Shown one piece after another: positions 1 through 7,173 of a stretch of DNA of 64,000 nucleotides. The notes under the pieces were generated by a model, which searched no databases, was not told the DNA's origin, and saw only the letters and a list, made by a program, of their open reading frames with translations. Each line of letters starts with the position of its first letter. Within the stretch, counting starts at the first letter, position 1. Both the position numbers and the translations under genes were made by a program. The stretch is from Rhodocyclaceae bacterium (lineage in GTDB: Bacteria > Pseudomonadota > Gammaproteobacteria > Burkholderiales > Rhodocyclaceae), in contig JADJAS010000005.1 in NCBI GenBank assembly GCA_016704145.1, positions 124,001-188,000 on the forward strand. Reading direction: 5' to 3'.

Positions 1-369
1 ATTCGGCCGGCCCCATTTGTTGTAGGCCAGGCAAAGGTTCGGCGTGGTCACCAGATAGGGAATCGCGTCCTTGACATGCAGGGCAATGATCTTGAGGTTC
101 GCCCGGCCGACGTCCTCGCTGTATTCGCTCTCGAAGTGGTAGCGCTTGCCGGTCTCGGGCACGGTGAAGCCGATCTCCTGGCTGCGGACCGGCGCCGACT
201 GGTTGATCTCGTGCAGGCCGCCATAGGTTTGCGAACGATGCACGACGATAGTGCGGCCGTCATGCAGTTGGACTTCCTCACGCCAGCCGCCCAGGCCGGG
301 CACCGTGGCGCAGCCGGCCAGGAGTGCACAAGCCAGCGTTGTCAGCAGATTCTTCAAAAACGTCGTCAT
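1..369 (-). CDS. Partial small lipoprotein, function unknown
   Basis: The reading frame opens at an ATG (367-369) and runs off the left edge without a stop, so only the first 123 residues are visible. The N-terminus is a hydrophobic segment followed by LLAGC, a clear lipobox, so the product should be lipid-anchored after processing at the cysteine. The rest is soluble and polar, and I recognise no family. The ATG overlaps the TGA of the upstream RTX gene (ATGA), which implies translational coupling. A secreted lipase followed by a lipoprotein could be an accessory or immunity pair, but that is only inference. Confidence 0.7.
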   Translation of the reverse strand, partial: MTTFLKNLLTTLACALLAGCATVPGLGGWREEVQLHDGRTIVVHRSQTYGGLHEINQSAPVRSQEIGFTVPETGKRYHFESEYSEDVGRANLKIIALHVKDAIPYLVTTPNLCLAYNKWGRPN

Positions 370-2765
370 GCCGCCATCTTCCACACGCCATTCGCCGGCG
401 TGCCGCCACGCCTGACTTTCGTTTGTTCGTTACTTACCGTCCTCTTCATCACGCAACTCTCAAGGGTGAATGCCATCTCCGGCAAATGGATGCCGGAGTC
501 CAAGTCTCTTTCGGGGGAAGATCCGCCCGCGTGACCGCGGGTCTGGTGTATGCCGACGGCACTATACCCAGATCGGTTATGCAGAACAATTAGACGAAAG
601 TAATAGATGCGCTCGCGGTTGTCGCCGTCGATGACGTCGTCGCCCGTGCCGCCCTGGAGGATGTCGGCGCCGGTGTTGCCGAAGATCACGTCGTTGCCCT
701 GGCCGCCATCGACCCAATCGTCGCCGGCGCCGGCGAGCACCCAGTCGGCGCCGCCGCCGGCATGGACGGTGTCGTTGCCGGTGAAGGTGGCGGTGTCGAG
801 GTTCATGCCGGCATAGACCGGCTGGTAGGTGGTGGTGTCGCCCGCGGTCTGGGTCTGCCGGTCCACGCTCCAGGCGGGACCGATGCTCCAGACCTCCCGG
901 TCGGCTTCGATCATGTCGTCGCCGGCGCCGGCGATGAGGATGTCGTCGTCCCGGCCGCCGAACAGGATGTCGTTGCCGGTGTCGCCGACCACCTGGTCGG
1001 CGCCGTAGGCGCCGGCCAGGATGTCGCCTTGCGCGCCGGTGGCCGTGCCGTCCTGGGCGGCGATGGCGTCGGCCAGGGTGGTTTCGTTCTCGGCATGGAG
1101 CCGGTCGTCGCCGTTGTTGCCGCCCAGCCGGTCGTGACCCGCGCCGCCGACGACCAGGTCGTCGCCCAGCTGGCCGACGATGTCGTCGTCGCCGCTGCCC
1201 CCCAGCAGCTTGTCGTTGCCATCGGCACCACTGAGGATGTCGTTGCCGCCCTGGCCGTCGATGAGATCGCTGGCCCCGGTGCCCGAGAGGTTGTTGCCGT
1301 CGCCCGTGCCCATCACGGTGTTGGTGGGGGTGATGGGCACGGATTCGGCGAGATCGATGCCGAACATGCCGTCGGCGAAGCCGCCGATAGTGACGCTGGC
1401 ACCGTTGCCGAGGGTGACCAGCAGGTCGCCGCCCTGCCGCTCGGCCTTGACGGAAGCGTCCACGAGCCAGGCGTACTTGCCGTCGGCGCCCTTCTCGAAG
1501 GCGCCGCCGATGCGCGTGCCGTCGGCCAGTTCGAGGCAACCCTTGCCGTCGCTGTCGGCAATCGTGTCGCTGCCCCGACCGATCAGGTAGGTGTCGGTGC
1601 CGGCGCCACCGTCGAGGGTGTCGTTGCCGGCACCGCCGATCAGCGTGTCCGCGTCGGCGCCACCGTTCAAGGTATCGTCGCCATTGCCGCCGAGCAGGAT
1701 GTCGGCGCCGGCGTTGCCGGTCAGGGTATCGGCACCGTCTTCGCCGTAGAGGAAATCGGCACCGGCGCCACCACTCAGCGTGTCGTCGCCGGCCAGGCCG
1801 GTTTCCAGCGTTGGCGCACCCTGGTCCTGATAGGTTCGCGCGCCGGCGAGGTCGGTGCTCTGCTCAGCCTGGGTCTGGCCGGCGTTGAGGATGCCGTCGT
1901 CGTCGTAGCTGTTCCGGCCAAGGGCATTGGCGAGGTTGGGGTTGTCGGCGAGGGTGTCCTTGGCATCCTGGTAGTCGTCGGCGGCGGCGCCGGTCAAGAC
2001 GCCGCCCGCGTCGATATTGAGCGGGATGGCGCCGTCCGCCACCGGGCTGCGCGTGTCGGGCAGTGCCGCCAGGGCTTCGATGACGTTGTCGATCTTGTGC
2101 TGGCTGATCAGGTACAGGCTGAAGGGCGCGAAGTTCTTCGCCGCCGCGACCAGCAGCGCCGCCACCAGCGGCTCCGCCGCGTCCGGCACCGCCCAGTAGG
2201 AGGAAACGAGGATGTTGTCGATCCGGCCAATCCGCTCGCCCACCGTCTTCGCCGGGTCGAAATAGGCGCTGATGGACAGCACGTTGTTGTAGCTGCCGCC
2301 GGGGTTGGCCAGAAAACTCTTCATGCCGACGGCGTTGAAGACGACGGTGTTGTCGCCAGTCTCGGCGCCAATGACACTGGCCAAGCCGCCACCGAGCGAA
2401 TGGCCAGTTTGGCTGCGCGATAAGATCGTCTTACCGTCGCTGTTTGCCTTGGCCAACGCAGCCGAATAGAACGCCCGCGCATCTGCGAGCTGACTGGGAA
2501 CATTGCCGGCAATGAGCGCGATGTCGTCCTTTACATCGCCCCAGTCGGTCAGTTCGGTGCCGCGGTGGGCAATGACGATTTCCTTGGTCGTAGCGTTGTA
2601 GTACGCCGCACCGAAGTAGCCGGTCGCAAAGTACAACCCCAAGTCTCTGGGGGTGTATAGAAGTTCCCACTGGTCCCCCAATGCGCCACGCAGTTGATCG
2701 TTGGTTCCGCCTCCAGCCTCATAGACAAGACTGCTCAGTTTTGCCAGTTGCAGATTGGTCGTCAT
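366..2765 (-). CDS. RTX-repeat lipase-like secreted protein
   Basis: The 799-residue product has two parts. The N-terminal ~250 residues form a class-3-lipase-like alpha/beta hydrolase domain with the nucleophile elbow GHSLGGG near residue 125 and the preceding IAHRGTE strand. From about residue 320 to 720 there are many GGxGxDxLx nonapeptides, the calcium-binding RTX repeats typical of type I secreted proteins. No N-terminal signal peptide is present, which agrees with type I secretion, but no ABC/HlyD exporter lies in the window. The last ~75 residues are not RTX-like and are encoded by a repeat also found at 3785-3935, so the natural C-terminus may have been lost. An AAGGAG ribosome site precedes the ATG. 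The stop overlaps the next start. Confidence 0.8.
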   Translation of the reverse strand: MTTNLQLAKLSSLVYEAGGGTNDQLRGALGDQWELLYTPRDLGLYFATGYFGAAYYNATTKEIVIAHRGTELTDWGDVKDDIALIAGNVPSQLADARAFYSAALAKANSDGKTILSRSQTGHSLGGGLASVIGAETGDNTVVFNAVGMKSFLANPGGSYNNVLSISAYFDPAKTVGERIGRIDNILVSSYWAVPDAAEPLVAALLVAAAKNFAPFSLYLISQHKIDNVIEALAALPDTRSPVADGAIPLNIDAGGVLTGAAADDYQDAKDTLADNPNLANALGRNSYDDDGILNAGQTQAEQSTDLAGARTYQDQGAPTLETGLAGDDTLSGGAGADFLYGEDGADTLTGNAGADILLGGNGDDTLNGGADADTLIGGAGNDTLDGGAGTDTYLIGRGSDTIADSDGKGCLELADGTRIGGAFEKGADGKYAWLVDASVKAERQGGDLLVTLGNGASVTIGGFADGMFGIDLAESVPITPTNTVMGTGDGNNLSGTGASDLIDGQGGNDILSGADGNDKLLGGSGDDDIVGQLGDDLVVGGAGHDRLGGNNGDDRLHAENETTLADAIAAQDGTATGAQGDILAGAYGADQVVGDTGNDILFGGRDDDILIAGAGDDMIEADREVWSIGPAWSVDRQTQTAGDTTTYQPVYAGMNLDTATFTGNDTVHAGGGADWVLAGAGDDWVDGGQGNDVIFGNTGADILQGGTGDDVIDGDNRERIYYFRLIVLHNRSGYSAVGIHQTRGHAGGSSPERDLDSGIHLPEMAFTLESCVMKRTVSNEQTKVRRGGTPANGVWKMAA
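395..545. repeat. ~150 bp duplicated repeat, copy 1
   Basis: This stretch is nearly identical to 3785-3935. It contains a hairpin with 8 bp arms CTCCGGCA/TGCCGGAG at 477-498 and, at 395-420, a copy of the dispersed motif: stem GGCGTG/CACGCC, then TGACTTTC. It lies at the 3' end of the RTX frame and ends just before the ATG of the lipoprotein gene. Confidence 0.75.
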
Positions 2766-2793
2766 GATGTCGTTCTCCTTGATGTCAGTTCGG

Positions 2794-3759
2794 TCAGCGG
2801 CGTCCCTGCGCCGCCTCGTCCATGCGCTTCATCACATCCAATAGCTTTGTGGTTTCGCCGGGGGCGCGCCGCTGTCTGGCGAGTTCATCGTCGATCTGCT
2901 TGGTTGCCCGATGCGCCCTTTGATCTCGGTTGATGCCGTCGTACTCAGTTATGGATTGCGCGTTGAACTGCTCTCCCGCTTGAACCCAAGGCAGGATGCG
3001 TTCGACAAACGGAAGCGGCACGCGCAAGCGGATGAAGTCGTTCGGATCGATGGCAAGTGCTCTCCGGTAGTCCTTCGCTCCGGCCTTCTTCAGCCAGAGT
3101 TCAATGCTACTGCCGTGCTTGAGAAAGCGATCCAGAAGCCTGCCGGTCATCGAGCAGCCAATGGAAAGCTTGGCGTAGGCGAGACCCACGAAGGCTTTGC
3201 GGTCGTATTCGTGCCACGTGACATCCAACGAACCGCCACGCTTCTGATCATCGAAATCGGACGTCGACAAACGCGCCAGTCGGCCATAGCGTAGCGAGCG
3301 CTCATCCATGTCTCTCCGATCCTGCTCGGAGAGCTTGAGGAATCGTTCGCGCGTCCAAGTAAACAGGAGAGGTGGCAACGTAGCAGGAATCCTGCTCGTG
3401 CCGGCCCGTGCATCTTCCGGCCAGGCAATGGGAAGGGAGTTATCGAAGTAGATGGAAAGTTCACAATCGTAGGTTCTCAGCTCTCCGATGTCGTCAATCA
3501 GCCCCTTGCCTTTGGCCAACCACATGCCGTATTCAATCGCCTGAACGCCATCCATCGGTTCTGTTCCCGGTGCCGGATCGGGCAGGGCGAAACGGCGAGC
3601 GAACTCCTTCGTATAGATCGCCGCGCGCATCTGATCGATGGGCAGCGGGGCCGGCGATGCCGTCGGCTGAGTTGTCGGTACGGGAGATGTGTCCGCAAAG
3701 ACCGGAGCGACCGACGACAGGCAGAGCAGCCCGGTCAGAAGAGCAACAACGCGGTTCAT
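2794..3759 (-). CDS. Exported protein of unknown function
   Basis: The product of 321 residues starts at the second in-frame ATG (3757-3759), because that ATG overlaps the TGA of the upstream RTX fragment as ATGA. The signal peptide is MNRVVALLTGLLCLSS followed by an AxA-type site (VFA). The mature part is rich in charged residues with a proline/threonine-rich first 25 residues. I recognise no domain. It lies 28 bp upstream of the RTX lipase gene, on the same strand. By position it is the counterpart of the lipoprotein gene at 1-369, since each follows an RTX frame. An accessory or protective role toward the lipase is possible but unproven. Confidence 0.6.
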   Translation of the reverse strand: MNRVVALLTGLLCLSSVAPVFADTSPVPTTQPTASPAPLPIDQMRAAIYTKEFARRFALPDPAPGTEPMDGVQAIEYGMWLAKGKGLIDDIGELRTYDCELSIYFDNSLPIAWPEDARAGTSRIPATLPPLLFTWTRERFLKLSEQDRRDMDERSLRYGRLARLSTSDFDDQKRGGSLDVTWHEYDRKAFVGLAYAKLSIGCSMTGRLLDRFLKHGSSIELWLKKAGAKDYRRALAIDPNDFIRLRVPLPFVERILPWVQAGEQFNAQSITEYDGINRDQRAHRATKQIDDELARQRRAPGETTKLLDVMKRMDEAAQGRR

Positions 3760-4415
3760 GCGGCGCGCCTCCATGCATCGTCGGCCGGCGCTCCGCCATG
3801 CCTGACTTTCGTTTGTTCGTTACTTACCGTCCTCTTCATCACGCAGCTCTCAAGGGCGAATGTCACCTCCGGCAAATGGATGCCGGAGTCCAAGTCTCTT
3901 TCGGGGGAGGAATTGCCCGCGTGATCGCTGGTCTGATGAATGCCGGCAGGATATTCGGCTGGCCATGCCGAGTCAATATGACAAAGGTAATAGGAGGGTG
4001 AAGTCCGTTCCGTGCCGCCATCGACCCAATCGTCGCCGGCGCCGGCGAGCACCCAGTCGTTGCCGCCCTGGCCGTCGATGAGATCGCTGGCGCCGGTGCC
4101 CGAGAGGTTGTCGCCGTCGCCCGTGCCCATCACGGTGTTGGTGGGGGTGATGGGCACGGATTCGGCGAGATCGATGCCGAACATGCCGTCGGCGAAGCCG
4201 CCGATAGTGACGCTGGCACCGTTGCCGAGGGTGACCAGCAGGTCGCCGCCCTGCCGCTCGGCCTTGACGGAAGCGTCCACGAGCCAGGCGTACTTGCCGT
4301 CGGCGCCCTTCTCGAAGGCGCCGCCGATGCGCGTGCCGTCGGCCAGCCTGAGATAGCCCTTGCCGTCGCTGTCGGTGACGGTGGTCGCCCGATCGGCGGG
4401 TATGATGCCGGCCAT
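3756..4415 (-). pseudogene. Truncated second copy of the RTX lipase C-terminal region
   Basis: The open frame (219 codons) matches the inner part of the RTX gene almost base for base: 4073-4372 corresponds to 1256-1555. An internal in-frame deletion of about 500 bp follows, after which 4020-4058 matches 711-749. The lipase domain and most RTX repeats are gone. The 5' end collides head-on with the hydrolase gene at 4414, and the homology stops near 4378. The tail is encoded by the ~150 bp repeat copy 2. It could still be translated as a short RTX-like peptide, but it looks like the debris of a tandem duplication. Confidence 0.75.
3785..3935. repeat. ~150 bp duplicated repeat, copy 2
   Basis: Second copy of the element at 395-545, with the same 8 bp-arm hairpin at 3867-3888 and a variant of the dispersed motif at 3785-3810. 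It again ends just before the start codon of an exported protein. Confidence 0.75.
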
Positions 4416-5097
4416 GGCAATGAAGATGCGTCATACCGAGGTGGGCCTGCCCGCCGAGGGTAAGTGGCTGGACGGCATTCTGGCTCATCATCCGGACGTC
4501 GCCGGGCTGGTGGTGCTGGCCGAGCGCGGCGGCGGCACGCTGGCGACGTCGCGCGGGGCGTTCCTGAGCAAGGCGCTGGAGGATGCGGGATTCGCCACCC
4601 TGCATGTCGGCCTGCTCAGCCACGAGGAGGATCGCCGCGCCGCCGACCTCTGGCATCAGGTGCCAGCCTTGACCCAACGCCTGGCGGCGGTGCTGGAATG
4701 GATCGGCCATCAACCGGCGTTGCGCGGCCTCGCGCTCGGCATCACGGCGCGCGACGCGGCGGCCGGGGCAATGGTGCGCCTGGCGGGGCGCGGCACTCTG
4801 CCCATCCGGGCGCTGGCCAGCCGTGCCGGGCGCCCCGATCTGGCGGGCATGGAATACCTGCGCAGCCTCGTCGCGCCGATGCTGTTGCTGGTGGGCGAGC
4901 ATGATGACGACAACCTGCCGGCAAATCGGCTGGTGCTGGCGCGGCTGGATTGCCCCCGCGAACTCGCCGTCGTTGCCGGCGCTTCGCGTGGCTTCGAGGA
5001 ACCCGGCAAGCTGGACGAGGCCGGCCAGATTCTCGTGCGCTGGTTCGGCCGTTGGCTACCGGCAACGCCCGCAAGCCGACCTGACAATTTGACATGA
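4414..5097 (+). CDS. Alpha/beta-hydrolase-fold protein with degraded active site
   Basis: The 227-residue product has the layout of a small dienelactone-hydrolase-like alpha/beta hydrolase: VVLAERGGG near the oxyanion loop, LALGITARDAAAG at the nucleophile position, LLLVGEHDD with the acidic residue, and ASRGFEEPG where the catalytic histidine normally sits. Relatives usually have GxSxG and a GA(T/S)HxFEEPG motif, so both the serine and the histidine appear replaced (threonine and arginine). It may be non-catalytic or bind a ligand. ATG 4414 is preferred over the upstream ATG at 4360, because the upstream part overlaps the RTX fragment. No signal peptide is present. Confidence 0.6.
   Translation: MAMKMRHTEVGLPAEGKWLDGILAHHPDVAGLVVLAERGGGTLATSRGAFLSKALEDAGFATLHVGLLSHEEDRRAADLWHQVPALTQRLAAVLEWIGHQPALRGLALGITARDAAAGAMVRLAGRGTLPIRALASRAGRPDLAGMEYLRSLVAPMLLLVGEHDDDNLPANRLVLARLDCPRELAVVAGASRGFEEPGKLDEAGQILVRWFGRWLPATPASRPDNLT
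5080..5096. promoter_or_regulatory. Candidate activator site, weaker half-conserved palindrome
   Basis: CCTGACAATTTGACATG shares its left half (CCTGACA) with the perfect palindrome 67 bp downstream and lies about 180 bp upstream of the predicted transcription start. It overlaps the 3' end of the hydrolase gene. Proposed as a second binding site for the NtrC-type regulator encoded at 13061-14392. Confidence 0.35.
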
Positions 5098-5146
5098 CCC
5101 GATTCCAATGAAAAACAATGGTTTGACGGAATACCGGCCATTCCAT

Positions 5147-5163
5147 CCTGACAGATTGTCAGG
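5147..5163. promoter_or_regulatory. Perfect 17-bp palindrome, candidate enhancer-type activator site
   Basis: CCTGACAGATTGTCAGG is a perfect 7-3-7 inverted repeat centred at 5155, about 110 bp upstream of the predicted sigma-54 start. That is the usual position for an NtrC-family activator site. There is no T-run after it, so it is not a terminator. Confidence 0.55.
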
Positions 5164-5240
5164 GTACCCCTCGCGCCAGCCAATTGATCGCGCTTGTTTT
5201 TATTCGAAGAAACATGAGGTTGCGACAAACTCACCGGCCA

Positions 5241-5256
5241 CGGCACGCAATGTGCA
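5241..5256 (+). promoter_or_regulatory. Sigma-54 (-24/-12) promoter
   Basis: CGGCACGCAATGTGCA has GG at 5242-5243 and GC at 5254-5255, exactly ten bases apart, inside a good match to the TGGCACG-N4-TTGCA consensus. The predicted start is near 5267, leaving a leader of ~84 bases before the methionine-rich gene. A GAFTGA-bearing activator is encoded in the same cluster. Confidence 0.55.
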
Positions 5257-5350
5257 GTTACTCTGTCGAGCGGGTCCATTCCTAGGGGGTCCGCTCCGGA
5301 GCCGGCGCGGTGCCGGCATTCCGCGAGTTCAACTCTTCGAAGGGGAAACC

Positions 5351-5923
5351 ATGAAAATCAAGTCGATCGTTGTTGCTTCCATCGTTTCTGTCGGCATGGC
5401 GGGTATGGCTGTCGCGGCCGACCAGGCGGGCATGAGCGGTATGCAGGGCATGCAGGGGATGTCGGGCCAGAAGGGCATGTCCGGCATGTCCGGCATGTCC
5501 GGCATGGGCGGCATGTCCGGCATGGGCGGCATGAGCGGCATGCAGGGTATGCAAGGCATGTCCGGTCAGAAGGGCATGTCCGGCATGAGCGGCATGCAAG
5601 GCATGAGCGGCATGCAGGGCATGGAAGGCATGTCCGGCATGGAAGGCAAGGGCAAGGCCAAGAAGAAGGGCCAGCAAGGCATGAGCGGCATGTCCGGGAT
5701 GGAAGGTCAGAAGGGCATGTCCGGCATGAGCGGTATGTCGGGCCAGAAGGGCATGTCCGGCATGGGCGGCATGTCTGGCATGGAAGGCCAGAAGGGCATG
5801 TCCGGCATGAGCGGTATGTCGGGCCAGAAGGGCATGTCCGGCATGGGCGGCATGTCTGGCATGGAAGGCCAGAAGGGCATGTCCGGCATGGGCGGCATGT
5901 CCGGCATGGAAGGCAAGAAGTAA
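5351..5923 (+). CDS. Exported methionine-rich low-complexity protein
   Basis: The frame is open from 5108, but the ATG at 5351 has a strong AAGGGG ribosome site and begins a classical signal peptide (MKIKSIVVASIVSVGM... ending AVAA). The mature ~167 residues consist almost entirely of GM-S-GM, GM-Q-GM, GM-G-GM and SGQKGM units. About 43 residues (a quarter) are methionine, with a lysine-rich break (KGKAKKK) in the middle and no cysteine or aromatic residue. Two identical 27-residue units are encoded by an 81 bp direct repeat. Methionine-rich periplasmic proteins are known either to bind Cu(I) or to serve as sacrificial oxidant sinks, as reported for MrpX in perchlorate-reducing Rhodocyclales. 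It is the first gene after the sigma-54 promoter. Confidence 0.8.
   Translation: MKIKSIVVASIVSVGMAGMAVAADQAGMSGMQGMQGMSGQKGMSGMSGMSGMGGMSGMGGMSGMQGMQGMSGQKGMSGMSGMQGMSGMQGMEGMSGMEGKGKAKKKGQQGMSGMSGMEGQKGMSGMSGMSGQKGMSGMGGMSGMEGQKGMSGMSGMSGQKGMSGMGGMSGMEGQKGMSGMGGMSGMEGKK
5708..5869 (+). repeat. 81-bp tandem repeat, two copies
   Basis: Two adjacent 81 bp units (5708-5788 and 5789-5869) inside the methionine-rich gene encode the same 27 residues. The sequence is prone to expansion and contraction. Confidence 0.8.
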
Positions 5924-5947
5924 GCTGCGATGGCAGTTTCTGCTTGA

Positions 5948-5975
5948 GGATGGGGGGCGACCCCCATCCTTTTTT
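5948..5975 (+). terminator. Rho-independent terminator after the methionine-rich gene
   Basis: Perfect 9 bp stem GGATGGGGG / CCCCCATCC with loop GCGA, followed by six T. It separates the methionine-rich gene from the enzyme genes. Partial read-through would give much more of the former than of the latter. Confidence 0.85.
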
Positions 5976-5993
5976 CCGGGAAGATCATCAGTC

Positions 5994-6314
5994 ATGAGAA
6001 TCATTGCATGCGCGAGACAGGCAGGGCTGATCGGTGCCGCCTTGTCGATGTTCGCCGGCGCGGGGTCCGCCACCGCGGCGCCCATCGCGGGCCTGGCGCC
6101 GAACATGCGCCCCGCCGAGGCGCCGACCATCACCACAGCCACCGCGCCGGGCGCCGATGCCTGGCATGGCATCAGCAAACCGACGCCGGCGAGCGTCGAC
6201 CAGTTCATGCGCGACCAGGGCAACTGGTACACGCCATTCACCGTGCCCGGCATGCCCGGGCCTTACGATATCCGGGGCTGGCATGCGAGTCGGCCTGCCG
6301 CCGGGAAACGCTAG
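5994..6314 (+). CDS. Small exported protein of unknown function
   Basis: The 106-residue product begins with a signal peptide (MRIIACARQAGLIGAALSMF..., site near ATAA). The mature ~80 residues have no cysteine or haem motif but contain several tryptophans and prolines (NWYTPFTVPGMPGPYD). I recognise no family. It starts 19 bp after the terminator T-run and ends 18 bp before the cytochrome gene, so it probably belongs to the molybdoenzyme operon as a periplasmic accessory. Confidence 0.6.
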   Translation: MRIIACARQAGLIGAALSMFAGAGSATAAPIAGLAPNMRPAEAPTITTATAPGADAWHGISKPTPASVDQFMRDQGNWYTPFTVPGMPGPYDIRGWHASRPAAGKR

Positions 6315-6332
6315 AAAAGAAAGCTCGTCACC

Positions 6333-7163
6333 ATGTCGAAACAGGACTGGATCATCGCCGCCGTGATCGGCATCACCATCGCCATCGTCAGCGCCGTATT
6401 CGGCGTGGCGCCCTCGCCGGCCGCGGCGTCTGCCGCCAGCACCGGGCAGGACTATCTGCGCGCCGTCTACAGCCCCCTGCATTTCCAGCCCGCCGCCGAG
6501 TCGGCGACGGACGATCAGTGCCTGGCCTGCCACCGCGAAATCCTCGACGGCCGCGTGCGCGAGCAGAGTCCGGCCGGCCTGCCGGCGAAGGACGCCCGCG
6601 CCTGGTACCAACAGCTCTCGACCTACACGGGCGAGCAGGACACTTTCCACCGGCGGCATCTCGACACACCCTTGGCCAAGCAATTGATGCGGCTTCAATG
6701 CAATACCTGCCACCAGGGCCACGAACCGCGCGAGGAAGCCCCCGGATCGTCGGCCGACGCCAGCCAGGACACCACGGCGATCACACTGCGCAAGCAGGTC
6801 AATCCGGAGACCGTCTGCCTGAAATGTCACGGCCAGATGAACTTCACGGTCATGGGCCTGTCCGGGCCGTGGCAGGAAGTCGGTGAGCAGATGGGCAACG
6901 ACTGCCTGGTCTGCCACGCCAACATCCGCACCAACCGCCACAACGTCAGCTACCTCGACGCCGAAGCGATCGAGGCGGCGGGCAAGGGCAACGCCGATGT
7001 CTGCCACGGCTGCCACGGCGGCCGCGCCTGGTATCGCATCGCCTACCCGTACCCGCGCCATCCCTGGCCGGAGATGGCGCCCGATGTGCCCGACTGGGCC
7101 AAGGACCGGCCCACCCATTCCGAGCCGCGCTTCGCCAAGCCGACGGCCGTCGTGAACCGTTGA
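6333..7163 (+). CDS. Pentahaem c-type cytochrome, membrane-anchored or periplasmic
   Basis: The 276-residue product has an N-terminal hydrophobic stretch (residues 7-24) that is a signal anchor or signal peptide. Five CXXCH haem-binding motifs follow: CLACH 63, CNTCH 123, CLKCH 162, CLVCH 191 and CHGCH 224. Spare histidines could serve as distal ligands. It lacks the typical NapC/NrfH layout, so I do not assign it to that family. Placed directly before the molybdoenzyme, and with no DmsC/NrfD-type membrane subunit in the cluster, it probably carries electrons from the quinol pool to the iron-sulfur subunit. Confidence 0.8.
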   Translation: MSKQDWIIAAVIGITIAIVSAVFGVAPSPAAASAASTGQDYLRAVYSPLHFQPAAESATDDQCLACHREILDGRVREQSPAGLPAKDARAWYQQLSTYTGEQDTFHRRHLDTPLAKQLMRLQCNTCHQGHEPREEAPGSSADASQDTTAITLRKQVNPETVCLKCHGQMNFTVMGLSGPWQEVGEQMGNDCLVCHANIRTNRHNVSYLDAEAIEAAGKGNADVCHGCHGGRAWYRIAYPYPRHPWPEMAPDVPDWAKDRPTHSEPRFAKPTAVVNR

Positions 7164-7173
7164 GATTGCCACC

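Noticed and set aside
477..498. 8-bp-arm hairpin as an intrinsic terminator of the RTX gene
   Set aside because: It lies inside the open frame, lacks a T-run, and the next gene is translationally coupled through it.
762..2423. 553-codon plus-strand frame across the RTX gene
   Set aside because: Antisense shadow of the RTX repeats; the valine/glycine-rich translation mirrors the repeat pattern.
5147..5163. Palindrome read as a terminator of the hydrolase gene
   Set aside because: No T-run on either strand. Its spacing to the -24/-12 element fits an activator site better.
6333..7163. NapC/NrfH-type tetrahaem quinol dehydrogenase
   Set aside because: Five CXXCH motifs with different spacing and no NapC-like N-terminal signature, so only a general pentahaem cytochrome call is made.
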